Part shown: piece after piece, positions 44,572 through 53,882 of the stretch
How positions within the stretch are numbered: the stretch's first letter is position 1
Layout: each line of letters opens with the position of its first letter
Origin: Clostridium thermarum
Lineage (GTDB): Bacteria; Bacillota; Clostridia; Clostridiales; Clostridiaceae
DNA: 64,000 bases
NCBI RefSeq assembly: GCF_006351925.1
Contig: NZ_CP040924.1
Span: 2,171,860 to 2,235,859, forward strand
Direction: 5' to 3'
Notes under the pieces: generated by a model
Told to the model about the DNA's origin: nothing
Seen by the model: the letters and a program-made list of their open reading frames with translations, nothing else
Databases searched by the model: none
Program-made: the position numbers and the translations under genes

Positions 44572-45126
44572 TTATCTTACTCCCTCCAGCTTTAGTGCCT
44601 TCCTTAAGGTTGCACTTAGCGGAAGGGCAATAATAATCCCCGCCACCGCCTGGCCAATGTTTCCCGGTATGTCCTTAGCGGAAGCTATAAAGCCTGCCCC
44701 CAAGCTCGCTTCTGCTCCGGTGATGAGGCTGATGATAAAGGCCCCGGCTACAAAGTACGCTATTATCATCCACAGGCCTGCTGCAATAAAGGCTACCAGG
44801 TTATTCCACAATACATTACCCTCACAGCCCTTTCTTAAAGCTATAGAAGCTGCTATATAGGCCATTAGGCCCTTAATTATAAATGTTGCCACTGCCCAAA
44901 TGGGAGAATACAATAGGTCTGCTATAGTCATACCTATAGCAGAAGCTGCTGCTCCTTTTTTCTTTCCAAGGAGCATGGCTGCTACCAGCACCATACTATC
45001 ACCTAAGTGAACGTAGCCATTAAAGGTATTAATTTTTATTGTATAGGTAGCAACAAAAACTACCGCTGCCATTAAGGCAGTGATGACTATGTTTCTAATG
45101 TGTCCATTCAAATTTGCATCCTGCAT
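44572..45126 (-). CDS. ECF transporter S component
   Basis: 184 residues with about five to six membrane helices and the N-terminal pattern of vitamin-type S components (IVITALMAAVVFVATYTI, then YVHLGDSMVLVAAMLLGKKK, GMTIADLLY). The substrate-binding subunit of an energy-coupling-factor transporter; the shared EcfAAT genes are not in this window. No riboswitch was found upstream, so the vitamin cannot be assigned. A terminator follows at 44471. Confidence 0.85.
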   Translation of the reverse strand: MQDANLNGHIRNIVITALMAAVVFVATYTIKINTFNGYVHLGDSMVLVAAMLLGKKKGAAASAIGMTIADLLYSPIWAVATFIIKGLMAYIAASIALRKGCEGNVLWNNLVAFIAAGLWMIIAYFVAGAFIISLITGAEASLGAGFIASAKDIPGNIGQAVAGIIIALPLSATLRKALKLEGVR

Positions 45127-45272
45127 ATTTTACCCCCCAATATATAGAACTTATGTAAAATTTAATTTGATTTCGAAATCATATTTTTATTATACGTATC
45201 TTTATTAATATTGCAAATGTACCGGTACAATCAACATACCACCGCTATAAATGACATCGTACTAACAAAACA

Positions 45273-45316
45273 AGGCTGCCTCACCCGGAAGTACTCCTTC
45301 CATGGTGAGACAGCCT
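45273..45316 (-). terminator. Terminator after adhE
   Basis: AGGCTGcCTCACC (45273-45285) pairs with GGTGAGaCAGCCT (45304-45316), one mismatch. On the minus strand TGTTTTG follows. Confidence 0.75.
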
Positions 45317-45325
45317 GCTAAATAT

Positions 45326-47923
45326 TTATTCCTGCTTTTGGATTTCTCCATAAGCATTTATATACATTTGCTTTATTTCACTTATTAATGGATATCTTGG
45401 GTTTGCACCGGTACATTGATCATCAAAGGCCTGTTCAGACATTTCGTCTAGGGTAGCATAGAACTTCATCTGGCTTACTCCTGCTTCATGAATTGACTTT
45501 GGAATATCTACTTTAGCCTTTAATTCATCAATAGCCTTTATCAGTAATTCGATTTTTTCTTCATCAGTGTTACCGCCTAGGCCAAGATAATCAGCAATTC
45601 TTCCATATCTCCATTTTGCGTTTGGATACTTGTATTGTGGGAAAGCGGCCTGCTTTCTTGGATTATCCACTGCATTAAATCTTATAACCTCATTAATTAG
45701 TATCCCGTTAGCCACTCCATGAGGTATATGGTGTATAGCACCAAGCTTATGAGCCATTGAGTGACATACTCCAAGGAAGGCATTGGCAAAGGCCATACCA
45801 GCTATAGTTGAAGCATGCGCCATCTTCTCACGGGCCTTAACATTTGTTGGACCTTCAGCATAGGCTATTGGCAGATACTTAAATATCAATCTGATAGCTT
45901 CCAGGGCTAATCCATTGGTATATTCTGAAGCCAGTACAGATACATAAGCCTCTAAGGCATGGGTCAATGCGTCTATACCCGAAGCTGCAGTAAGTCCCTT
46001 TGGCATCTGCATCATTAACTCAGCATCCACTATAGCCATATCAGGAGTTAATTCATAGTCTGCAAGAGGATACTTAACACCTGTCTTTTCATCAGTGATA
46101 ACCGCAAAAGGTGTAACTTCTGATCCGGTACCCGCTGAAGTTGGTATACAAACCATGGTAGCCTTTTCTCCCATCTTAGGGAAGTTATATACTCTCTTCC
46201 TGATATCCATAAATCTCATGGCTAGGTCTTCAAATCTTACCTCAGGATGTTCATACATTACCCACATAATTTTTGCAGCATCCATTGGGGAACCACCACC
46301 AACTGCAATGATAGTATCCGGCTTAAAGCTCATCATCTCAGCTGCGCCCTTCTTTGCTGTAGCCAAGGTTGGGTCTGGCTCTACGTCAAAGAAGATTTTA
46401 AAGTCAATTCCCTGTTCATCTAGGATATCGGTAACCTTATTTACAAAGCCCAATTCATAAAGTACTTTGTCTGTAACAATAAAGGCCTTCTTTTTATTCA
46501 TGTCCTTAAGTTCTCTAAGAGCAACTCCAAGACAGCCATATTTAAAGTATATTTTTTCCGGAACTCTGAACCACAGCATATTCTCTCTCCTCTCAGCCAC
46601 ACTCTTTACGTTTAACAGATGTTTAACTCCTACATTTTCTGACACAGAGTTACCGCCCCAGGATCCGCAGCCTAAGGTTAGGGATGGAGCCAATTTGAAA
46701 TTGTAAAGGTCTCCTATGGCACCTTGGGAAGAAGGCATGTTTACAATGGTTCTGCCTGTTTTCATGGTTGCACCAAACTTCTCGATCCTCTTTCTTGATC
46801 TTACTTGATCTGTATATAAAACGGAAGTATGTCCAAAGCCGCCATATTCAACGAGCTTTGCAGCCTTATAAAGCGCCTCGTCAAAATCTTTAACTCTGTA
46901 TACTGCAAGTATGGGTGACAGTTTCTCATGGGAGAAGGGTTCCTCAGGTTCAATGGATTCCACTTCACCAATAAGCACCTTAGCAGTTTCCGGTACTTCC
47001 ACACCGGCTAGCTTTGCAATTTTGTAAGCAGATTGACCTACTATATCTGCATTTAGGGCACCGTCTTTCAAAATTATTTTTCTAACTTTATCAATTTCTT
47101 CCCCCTTTAATATATAGGCTCCCCTTTCTGCAAACTCTGTCATAACCTCATCATATACAGAATCTATAATCAGCACAGATTGTTCAGATGCACATATAAC
47201 CCCATTATCAAAGGTCTTTGAAAGCAGGATTGAGTTTACTGCCATCTTGATGTGAGCAGTTTCGTCTATTATGGCAGGTGTATTTCCTGCCCCAACCCCT
47301 ATAGCAGGTTTTCCTGAAGAGTAAGCTGCCTTAACCATACCTGGTCCACCGGTAGCAAGAGTTATATCGCATTCCCGCATAACCATTGCTGATAATTCTA
47401 CTGAAGGCTCATCGATCCAACCTATGATATTTTCAGGTGCACCAGCCTTAACTGCAGCGTCAAGTACAATTTTAGCTGCTTCTATAGTGGCCTTTTTAGC
47501 CCTTGGATGGGGGGAGAAAATAACACCATTTCTTGTCTTTAGTGAAATTAAGGCTTTAAATATAGCTGTGGAAGTAGGATTTGTGGTAGGAACTACAGCA
47601 GCAACTACCCCTATAGGTTCTGCAACCTTAACTATGCCAAAGGAATCATCCCTCTCAATAACACCGCAAGTCTTGTCATCCTTATATTTATTGTATATAT
47701 ATTCTGAAGCAAAGTGATTCTTTATAACCTTGTCTTCTACTATTCCCATACCGGTTTCTTCTGTTGCCAGCTTGGCCAGTCTTATTCTTGCGTTAGTAGC
47801 CGCCATGGCAGCTTGACGGAATATTTCATCGACTTGCTCCTGAGTATAGGAAGCATATTTCTTTTGAGCCTCTCTAACCTGTTCTATTTTAATTTTTAGC
47901 TCTTCCTTATTTGTAACCTTCAT
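45326..47923 (-). CDS. adhE: Bifunctional acetaldehyde-CoA/alcohol dehydrogenase
   Basis: Reduces acetyl-CoA to acetaldehyde and then ethanol, reoxidising NADH in fermentation. Residues 1-440 form the aldehyde dehydrogenase domain with catalytic Cys in FDNGVICASEQS; residues 450-865 the iron-dependent alcohol dehydrogenase with ligands in DALTHALEAY and LGVCHSMAHKLGAIHHIPHG. 865 residues is the AdhE length, and it should form spirosome filaments. AAAGGAGGAATC precedes the ATG. The 639-base upstream region holds a promoter with a Rex operator at its start point and a second operator closer to the gene, consistent with NADH-controlled expression. Confidence 0.97.
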   Translation of the reverse strand: MKVTNKEELKIKIEQVREAQKKYASYTQEQVDEIFRQAAMAATNARIRLAKLATEETGMGIVEDKVIKNHFASEYIYNKYKDDKTCGVIERDDSFGIVKVAEPIGVVAAVVPTTNPTSTAIFKALISLKTRNGVIFSPHPRAKKATIEAAKIVLDAAVKAGAPENIIGWIDEPSVELSAMVMRECDITLATGGPGMVKAAYSSGKPAIGVGAGNTPAIIDETAHIKMAVNSILLSKTFDNGVICASEQSVLIIDSVYDEVMTEFAERGAYILKGEEIDKVRKIILKDGALNADIVGQSAYKIAKLAGVEVPETAKVLIGEVESIEPEEPFSHEKLSPILAVYRVKDFDEALYKAAKLVEYGGFGHTSVLYTDQVRSRKRIEKFGATMKTGRTIVNMPSSQGAIGDLYNFKLAPSLTLGCGSWGGNSVSENVGVKHLLNVKSVAERRENMLWFRVPEKIYFKYGCLGVALRELKDMNKKKAFIVTDKVLYELGFVNKVTDILDEQGIDFKIFFDVEPDPTLATAKKGAAEMMSFKPDTIIAVGGGSPMDAAKIMWVMYEHPEVRFEDLAMRFMDIRKRVYNFPKMGEKATMVCIPTSAGTGSEVTPFAVITDEKTGVKYPLADYELTPDMAIVDAELMMQMPKGLTAASGIDALTHALEAYVSVLASEYTNGLALEAIRLIFKYLPIAYAEGPTNVKAREKMAHASTIAGMAFANAFLGVCHSMAHKLGAIHHIPHGVANGILINEVIRFNAVDNPRKQAAFPQYKYPNAKWRYGRIADYLGLGGNTDEEKIELLIKAIDELKAKVDIPKSIHEAGVSQMKFYATLDEMSEQAFDDQCTGANPRYPLISEIKQMYINAYGEIQKQE

Positions 47924-48015
47924 ATTGATTCCTCCTTTAAAAATATATTATTTTTTTAAAAGCTATAGGTAATTTTATTATGTTTAACAAAAAAGATTTT
48001 ATTCATGGAACAAAT

Positions 48016-48033
48016 ATGTTATTATTTTAACAT
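48016..48033 (-). promoter_or_regulatory. Second Rex-like operator
   Basis: ATGTTATTATTTTAACAT: perfect 6-base arms, matching TTGTTAAnnnnTTAACAA except at the outer base of each arm and one inner position. It lies 93 bases before the adhE ATG. Confidence 0.5.
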
Positions 48034-48174
48034 TTTGTTTTAAAATTTTTTTACCATATTTTATTGTTTGATTGAGTTTATTCCCATCTTTCGTCATTTA
48101 TGTAATAATTCAATGTAGTTTTACTCAAATTTATTTATATAATATTATATTCACATTTGAGATATATTTTTATA

Positions 48175-48225
48175 TTGTTAATAATTTAACAATTTTATAT
48201 TACAATACTTTTTACGGCCTGTCAA
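48175..48225 (-). promoter_or_regulatory. adhE promoter with perfect Rex operator
   Basis: On the minus strand TTGACA (48220-48225) and TAATAT (48197-48202) are 17 bases apart. Immediately after the -10, at 48175-48192, TTGTTAATAATTTAACAA on the plus strand is a full match to the clostridial Rex consensus TTGTTAAnnnnTTAACAA and would cover the start point. Transcription would give a leader of about 260 bases. Confidence 0.75.
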
Positions 48226-48562
48226 TACATATGATGAAAATTTTAAAAATAAAACAGTGAATTATTATGCTATTTTTCTTGAAGTATAGAACTGTTCCCT
48301 AGCCAGCCTTGATATTATTACACTATTACATTTAGTAACTTTTTAATATTATTGAAGCATATCAGGTTATTTTTTGTCAACAATGTTTTTTAATTAGTAA
48401 TCGTTATCATTGCAACAAAATATCTTTCAGTAAAAAAATATATAAAAGCAGAATATTTCACCTTCTATCTCCAAACAATATTGTCATAAAGTAAATTCAT
48501 CATTAAGTATTAAAAAGCAATAATAAATTAATGGAAAAAGTCGTTTAAAAGGAGGAATTCAT

Positions 48563-49147
48563 ATGAAATTTAAAGCGCTACTACTTACCTTCACAATTTT
48601 AAGTTCACTGATATTGGGCGTAGGCTGCGGAGGAAAGCAGACAGAACCAAGCAAACAACAGGAAACAACTCCTCCACAAACCACACCACCGGAAACAACT
48701 CCGGACGTTACCACCACCGCTTCAATTGTAAATGATGAAGCCGCCTTCGAAAAGGCAATAAGCAACACCGGAACATGGATCATAGCAACATTGAAAGATT
48801 TAACCTTCGATAAGGAACTAGTACTGGATGGTGAATTTAAAAACGGTAAAAAGGACGATGCTGGTAATGATATTATTCAGCGAAAGATAGCATTATACAC
48901 TCAAAATGAAAATAGAGAAGTAACTAACAGGTTTACTTTGACTGCACCAAAGCTTACAATAAACAGTCCTAATGCCAGAATTCAAAGCGGAACCTTCAAA
49001 GGCGACTTATATGTTTCAGCTAAAAACTTCCAATTAGTAGATGCAACCGTGGAAGGAAATGTATTCTTTGCCTCCGAAGAAGCTCAATCCACTTTTAAGA
49101 TGGATGATACTAGCAAAGTAACCGGAACAAAGGAACTTAAGAAGTAA
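48563..49147 (+). CDS. Lipoprotein with beta-helix-like C-terminus
   Basis: 194 residues. Lipoprotein signal ending SLILGVGC, a Thr/Pro-rich linker (ETTPPQTTPPETTPDVTTT), then a domain of short strands (TFDKELVLDGEFKNG; RFTLTAPKLTINSPNARIQS; GDLYVSAKNFQLVDATVEGN) that looks like a small beta-helix as in polymer-forming or cell-surface proteins. No enzyme motif. AAGGAGG precedes the ATG. Single gene with its own terminator; likely cell-surface. Confidence 0.7.
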   Translation: MKFKALLLTFTILSSLILGVGCGGKQTEPSKQQETTPPQTTPPETTPDVTTTASIVNDEAAFEKAISNTGTWIIATLKDLTFDKELVLDGEFKNGKKDDAGNDIIQRKIALYTQNENREVTNRFTLTAPKLTINSPNARIQSGTFKGDLYVSAKNFQLVDATVEGNVFFASEEAQSTFKMDDTSKVTGTKELKK

Positions 49148-49191
49148 CCCAACGGATTTTAATCCTTACTTAAACTGATCCTAAGAAAGTT

Positions 49192-49230
49192 AAAATCCCT
49201 CTGAAACAAATAAAGTTTCAGAGGGATTTT
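49192..49230. terminator. Bidirectional terminator
   Basis: AAAATCCCTCTGAAAC pairs perfectly with GTTTCAGAGGGATTTT (16 bases) around a 7-base loop. It serves the lipoprotein gene on the plus strand and the lysine transporter operon on the minus strand. Confidence 0.9.
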
Positions 49231-49260
49231 AACTATCAGCCTGCTTGGCCCTTGATTCTA

Positions 49261-49995
49261 TTATTTTAAGGTACGCTTGAGGAATTCTCTTGTACGTTCC
49301 TGAGTAGGATTATTGAAAATTTGCTCCGGTGTTCCTTCTTCTGCAATAACACCTTTGTCCATAAATACCACGCGGTCAGAAACTTCTTTGGCAAATCCCA
49401 TCTCATGGGTGACAATGAGCATTGTCAGTCCGGACTCAGCAAGTTCCTTCATAACCTTTAAAACCTCTCCCACCATTTCCGGGTCTAGGGCTGAGGTTGG
49501 TTCATCAAAAAGCATAACATCCGGTTCCATTGACAGGGCTCGTGCTATAGCCACACGCTGTTTTTGACCGCCGGATAGCTGCTTTGGCTTGGCATGAATG
49601 TATTGCTCCATTCCAACTACTTTCAAATACTTCATAGCCACTTTTTCCGCTTCCTCTTTTGTACGTCTTAAAACTTTTATTTGTCCAACCATACAGTTGT
49701 TTAGTACATCATGATTATTGAACAAATTAAACTGCTGAAAAACCATGCCTAGCTTTGTTCTGTAGGCTCGTATATCGTGCTTATCATCTAATATATTTTC
49801 ACCCTTATAAATTATTTGACCTCCACTGGGCTTTTCCAATAGGTTAATACAGCGAAGAAGGGTTGATTTGCCTGAACCGGAGGAGCCGATAATACACACT
49901 ACTTCTCCTTTGCTGACTGAAAAATCAATATCTTTTAGAACTTCATGACTTCCAAAGGATTTACTTAAATGTTGAATATCAATTATTTTTTCCAT
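49261..49995 (-). CDS. Polar amino acid ABC transporter ATPase (lysine)
   Basis: GlnQ/ArtP-type ATPase, 244 residues: Walker [20 protein letters not shown], signature [15 protein letters not shown], Walker [15 protein letters not shown], switch [11 protein letters not shown]. Last gene of a three-gene operon (binding protein, permease, ATPase). A lysine riboswitch leads the operon, so lysine is the likely substrate. AAAGGAGGAGAAAGC lies before the ATG. Confidence 0.93.
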   Translation of the reverse strand: MEKIIDIQHLSKSFGSHEVLKDIDFSVSKGEVVCIIGSSGSGKSTLLRCINLLEKPSGGQIIYKGENILDDKHDIRAYRTKLGMVFQQFNLFNNHDVLNNCMVGQIKVLRRTKEEAEKVAMKYLKVVGMEQYIHAKPKQLSGGQKQRVAIARALSMEPDVMLFDEPTSALDPEMVGEVLKVMKELAESGLTMLIVTHEMGFAKEVSDRVVFMDKGVIAEEGTPEQIFNNPTQERTREFLKRTLK

Positions 49996-50012
49996 GCTTT
50001 CTCCTCCTTTGC

Positions 50013-50795
50013 TTAGTACTTAAGGTCTTGCTTGCCTTTTGTTCTTTGAAGGGCAAGTTCCGGGGTCTCTACCTGCATTTGATTAGCATACATTATATAA
50101 TTATCAGGCCCGTCCATTTTCTTTTCAACATAGCGAAGAATTCTTGTAACTGTAAAGGTCATAACAAAATAAATCACCGAAGTAACAAAGAAAGTGTCAA
50201 AGTAGGCAAAGTTAATTCCAGAAACAGACTTTGATTGGAAGTACAATTCAGTTACTGAAATTACGTTTAGCACAGAAGTATCCTTTATATTTATTACAAA
50301 CTCATTACCGGTAGCCGGTAATATATTTCTGATTACCTGCGGCAATACCACATTAGCCATTGTTTGAATATGACTCATTCCAATGGCCTGTGCTGCTTCA
50401 AACTGGCCTTTATCGATGGATATTATACCGCCCCGGACAATTTCTGACATATAGGCACCGGTATTGATAGATACTATGAAGATTCCGGCAACTAATGGAT
50501 TCATATCTATATCAAAGGCCTGCATAGATCCATAGTAGATCACCATGGCCTGGACAATCATAGGTGTACCACGGAATACTTCTACATAAACTGAAAGAAT
50601 TGCATTTATCACGTTAAAAGCATATCTTCTGGGACCTCGTTCCGGCACTGGAACTGTACGGATAATCCCTATTATCAACCCAATTATAGAACCTATAACA
50701 GTACCAATAATAGATATTAATAGTGTTGTGCCAGCTCCCCGCAGGAACATTGGCCAATATTTCATGACTATTTTTATAATGGAATCTAAGGACAT
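50013..50795 (-). CDS. Polar amino acid ABC transporter permease (lysine)
   Basis: About 260 residues with five or so membrane helices and the His/Glu/Gln-permease signature ([58 protein letters not shown]). The ATG at 50795 is chosen over an upstream in-frame TTG that precedes the GGGGG ribosome site. It is 17 bases upstream of the ATPase gene. It forms the membrane channel of the putative lysine importer. Confidence 0.92.
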   Translation of the reverse strand: MSLDSIIKIVMKYWPMFLRGAGTTLLISIIGTVIGSIIGLIIGIIRTVPVPERGPRRYAFNVINAILSVYVEVFRGTPMIVQAMVIYYGSMQAFDIDMNPLVAGIFIVSINTGAYMSEIVRGGIISIDKGQFEAAQAIGMSHIQTMANVVLPQVIRNILPATGNEFVINIKDTSVLNVISVTELYFQSKSVSGINFAYFDTFFVTSVIYFVMTFTVTRILRYVEKKMDGPDNYIMYANQMQVETPELALQRTKGKQDLKY

Positions 50796-50861
50796 ATTTG
50801 TATTTTCCCCCTTCAATTTATAAACCGAGTGCCGTTATATGCACCCGGTTTTAAAGAATAA

Positions 50862-51683
50862 TTACTCATTTGCTGGCTGATTCTTAATAGCATTATCCAT
50901 AATCTGCTTACGTTCATCCTCTGATATGTTTGCTAAGGCTTCATTGATTTTCTCTGTTAAGTCGCTGCCTTTTTTAAGTCCTACTGCTATAGCCGTATCT
51001 TCAGGTGAAGTCTCAAACCCAGTTGTAAACTCTATCATTTTAAAGTTACTGTTTGCTGCTTCTGCACTAACGCCTTCAGGACGCTCTGATACGTAACCAT
51101 CAATCTTACCGGACTCTAACGCAACTCTCATTGCAGGAAAATTATCCATGGCTGTTTGCTTATCCACACCCTTAATCTGATCTATAACTGTGTAGTGGAA
51201 GGTATTCAATTGTGCAGTAATTTTTGCTCCGCTGAAATCCTGAATAGAAGTAGCTCCATCATACTTTCCGCCCTTCTTAACTACCATTACCAAGTCTGAA
51301 GTATAATAGTTATCTGAAAAGTCAATAGCCTCTTTACGCTTTTCTGTCGGTGACATACCTGCAATGATGGCATCTATTTTACCTGAAGTAAGAGCTGGAA
51401 TCAGTCCCTCCCATTCAGTCTTTACAATTACAAGTTCCTTACCTAAGCTATCTGCTATTTTCTTAGCTATCTCAACGTCGTATCCTCCGGCATAATCTGA
51501 ACTTCCTTGAATTTTTACCCCACCGTTGGACTCATTCATTTGAGTCCAGTTAAAAGGAGCATATCCAGCTTCCATACCTACCTTAAAGGTTCCCTTAGAA
51601 CTGCCCCCTTTAGCTGTACAACCAGAAAGCAGCATAATAGCTGATAATGACGCTGCGATTAATAATGATAATTTTTTTCTCAT
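50862..51683 (-). CDS. Amino acid-binding lipoprotein (lysine)
   Basis: 273 residues. Lipoprotein signal ending AIMLLSGC; a family 3 solute-binding protein with FKVGMEAGYAPFNWTQMN, GGYDVEIAKKIADSLGKELV and AIIAGMSPTEKRKEAIDFSD. The first gene after the lysine riboswitch, so it most likely captures lysine; related proteins bind arginine, histidine or glutamine, and the sequence alone does not fix this. AAGGGGG precedes the ATG. Confidence 0.9.
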   Translation of the reverse strand: MRKKLSLLIAASLSAIMLLSGCTAKGGSSKGTFKVGMEAGYAPFNWTQMNESNGGVKIQGSSDYAGGYDVEIAKKIADSLGKELVIVKTEWEGLIPALTSGKIDAIIAGMSPTEKRKEAIDFSDNYYTSDLVMVVKKGGKYDGATSIQDFSGAKITAQLNTFHYTVIDQIKGVDKQTAMDNFPAMRVALESGKIDGYVSERPEGVSAEAANSNFKMIEFTTGFETSPEDTAIAVGLKKGSDLTEKINEALANISEDERKQIMDNAIKNQPANE

Positions 51684-51772
51684 AATTAATTTCCCCCTTG
51701 AAAAATAATATAATTTTTATAAATCCCTTAAATATAAAGCTAACTTACCATTTGGGGGCATCTTTTAAAATA

Positions 51773-52030
51773 CAAAAAAAGACCTGAGGATGTCCTCAGG
51801 CCGCAAAACGCACAGCTGCCTAGTACCCCTACCATTCCCAAATGAGATAGCACAACTCAATAAACCGGGTAATTTATTGAGACAGTCCTGCAGCTCTTAA
51901 CTGCAGACCCAGCAAATAATACGGAGAAAGTATTATAAGCTTCGGCGATATTTCCTTCTTCCTAGGTTCATAGCTTTCTCAGACTCCGCTAGGAACTGTT
52001 AAATACCGCGCCTCTACCCCACCTGTAAAA
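51773..52030 (-). promoter_or_regulatory. Lysine riboswitch with terminator
   Basis: On the minus strand, in order: GGTAGAGGCGC (P1 and loop start), GGAAGAAGG, ATCGCCGAAGC, TTTGCTGGGTC, a hairpin, GGACTGTC and GTGCTATCTC, which pairs back to P1. These are the conserved lysine (L box) elements. GACCTGAGGA/TCCTCAGG then forms a stem followed by seven T (51773-51801), the expression platform. Lysine should cause early termination and switch off the downstream ABC transporter. Confidence 0.9.
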
Positions 52031-52056
52031 GTGAGGTCCTATTAAATTTTAAATAT

Positions 52057-52085
52057 AGTGTACAATATCATTAACAATCTGTCAA
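52057..52085 (-). promoter_or_regulatory. Promoter of the lysine transporter operon
   Basis: On the minus strand TTGACA (52080-52085), a 17-base spacer and TACACT (52057-52062), about 30 bases before the riboswitch. Confidence 0.6.
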
Positions 52086-52238
52086 CCCATATATTTTAAG
52101 ATTTTTACTTCAAACTTTCAATAAAGTATTAGCCCCATTGATTTAATAAAACTTGCTTTCTCCTCTAATCTCATCCGATGAGGCCCTATATTTTCTCATT
52201 TAACTAAAACACTTTCATATTTCACCGCTTTAATGGAT

Positions 52239-52267
52239 TTGAAATGGTAAATTTATAGGTTTATACT
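52239..52267 (+). promoter_or_regulatory. Promoter of the MATE gene
   Basis: TTGAAA (52239-52244), 17-base spacer, TATACT (52262-52267), about 60 bases before the gene. Confidence 0.6.
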
Positions 52268-52329
52268 ATACTTGGACAATTTACCTTATTTTTATCTTTT
52301 ATATTTTATCATTTAAGTTACGAAAGCTG

Positions 52330-53745
52330 GTGTTAAATAATATGAATTTTAACTTTTTACGTCAGAATACGGAGCAGAGACGTGATCTAATACTTAATGG
52401 TCCTATATCCTCTACTCTTTTTCTACTGTCCTTTCCAACCTTAATGATGGGATTGGTTCAGTCGATTATGCCGGTTATGGATGGTATTTTTATAAATAAC
52501 CTTATAGGAACCATTGGTGCCAGTGCCATCACCTACAGCGGCCCGATTATCAATATGATGATTGCTCTTGCACAGGGCCTCAGCGTTGCAGGAATGGCCT
52601 TGATGGGCCAGATGAATGGCCGGGGAAATTATAAGGGTGTGAAGCATGTTTCAACGCAAATCGTTGTATTTGCATTTTTAATTGGTTGCATAACTGCTCC
52701 AATACTTTATCTACTGGCTTACCCTGTATCATCAAATGTTGACGCTCAAATCGCCCATGATGTATTTTTGTATCTTGCATTAAATTCCTTGGTATTACCT
52801 TTTTCATTTTTAGAATCCATATATAATGCCATAAAAAATGCCAGCGGAAAACCTGAGGCTACTTTTATTAGAATGGTAATTATGCTTATTTTAAAAATCA
52901 TATTCAACGTAGTATTTATCATTGTTTTCCCACTTGGCTTAGTTGGTTCTGTTATGTCTTCTCTGCTATCAAATATCCTAATTTGTCTTTGGATGTTTTA
53001 TGAGCTATTTATAAAGAAAGGAGAAGATAGGTTAACCCTAAAGGGCTTTAAATTTGATACTAAAGTATTGCTCAAATTGATTACTATAGGAATTCCTTCT
53101 ATGCTATCAAGCTTAATGCTAAACCTGGGATTCTTCCTTATAAATAACGAAACTGAGAAATATGGCCCCATAGTACTTACAGGTCAGGGAATCGCAAACA
53201 ATATAACTTCTGTCTGCTTTAATCTTCCCTCAGCCTTTGGATCTGCAGTAACTACAATGGTAAGTATGAACATTGGTGCCGGCCAAAGTGCAAAAGCAAA
53301 AAAGACCTGTTTCCAGGCCTGCTTGGTAAGTGCAGCTACTGCAGCAATTTTAATAGCCATAGTGCTGCCCTTGTCTTCCAGTCTTACAACGCTGTTTACC
53401 AATGAGCAAGAGGTTCTCACTGTAGCTAACAGATCGCTGAACATATATATTTACTCGGTTATTGGCTTTGGTGTATGTATGGTTCAGCAAGGTGCCTTCA
53501 TCGGCCTGGGCCGAACAAGACTGCCTCTGGTTATAAGTTTACTTAGAATTTGGCTGCTAAGATACCTATTTATTTTAGCAACGGAGCGTGTGCTAGGTTT
53601 CTATTCCGTATTCTGGGGCAATCTTTTTTCAAATTACGCAGCAGCCATAATATCAACCATAATAATTTTAAGAACAAAATGGGTTTCAGCCATTTCTCTT
53701 AAGGAAAATAAAAGCAACACCACTAAACCCGCATCAGTAGTTTAG
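52330..53745 (+). CDS. MATE-family efflux pump
   Basis: 471 residues, about 12 membrane helices in two similar halves, each with MATE-like stretches (LFLLSFPTLMMGLVQSIMPV; FINNLIGTIGASAITYSGPI; second half LLKLITIGIPSMLSSLMLNL). Exports drugs or metabolites using Na+ or H+. The first codon is GTG at 52330; an ATG at 52342 is an equal candidate, as both have only weak ribosome sites. A good promoter precedes and a terminator follows. Confidence 0.9.
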   Translation: MLNNMNFNFLRQNTEQRRDLILNGPISSTLFLLSFPTLMMGLVQSIMPVMDGIFINNLIGTIGASAITYSGPIINMMIALAQGLSVAGMALMGQMNGRGNYKGVKHVSTQIVVFAFLIGCITAPILYLLAYPVSSNVDAQIAHDVFLYLALNSLVLPFSFLESIYNAIKNASGKPEATFIRMVIMLILKIIFNVVFIIVFPLGLVGSVMSSLLSNILICLWMFYELFIKKGEDRLTLKGFKFDTKVLLKLITIGIPSMLSSLMLNLGFFLINNETEKYGPIVLTGQGIANNITSVCFNLPSAFGSAVTTMVSMNIGAGQSAKAKKTCFQACLVSAATAAILIAIVLPLSSSLTTLFTNEQEVLTVANRSLNIYIYSVIGFGVCMVQQGAFIGLGRTRLPLVISLLRIWLLRYLFILATERVLGFYSVFWGNLFSNYAAAIISTIIILRTKWVSAISLKENKSNTTKPASVV

Positions 53746-53751
53746 CAATAT

Positions 53752-53783
53752 AAAAAGAAAGTGCTCGCCACTTTCTTTTTTTC
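53752..53783 (+). terminator. Terminator after the MATE gene
   Basis: AAAGAAAGTG and CACTTTCTTT form a stem around CTCGC, then seven T. Confidence 0.85.
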
Positions 53784-53790
53784 TTCCCCC

Positions 53791-53819
53791 TTGACACTTA
53801 TAAGAGGGAATTTTATACT
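53791..53819 (+). promoter_or_regulatory. Promoter of the MacB-like gene
   Basis: Perfect TTGACA (53791-53796), 17-base spacer, TATACT (53814-53819). Confidence 0.75.
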
Positions 53820-53882
53820 ACATGCAGTGCTGACTACGTGATGAATCATGCTATAATTCTGATTAAAGAAGGAGATTACAGA

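Noticed and set aside
48390..48415. Fur-like box (AATCGTTATCATTGC)
   Set aside because: Only half of the Fur consensus is matched and no iron gene is adjacent.
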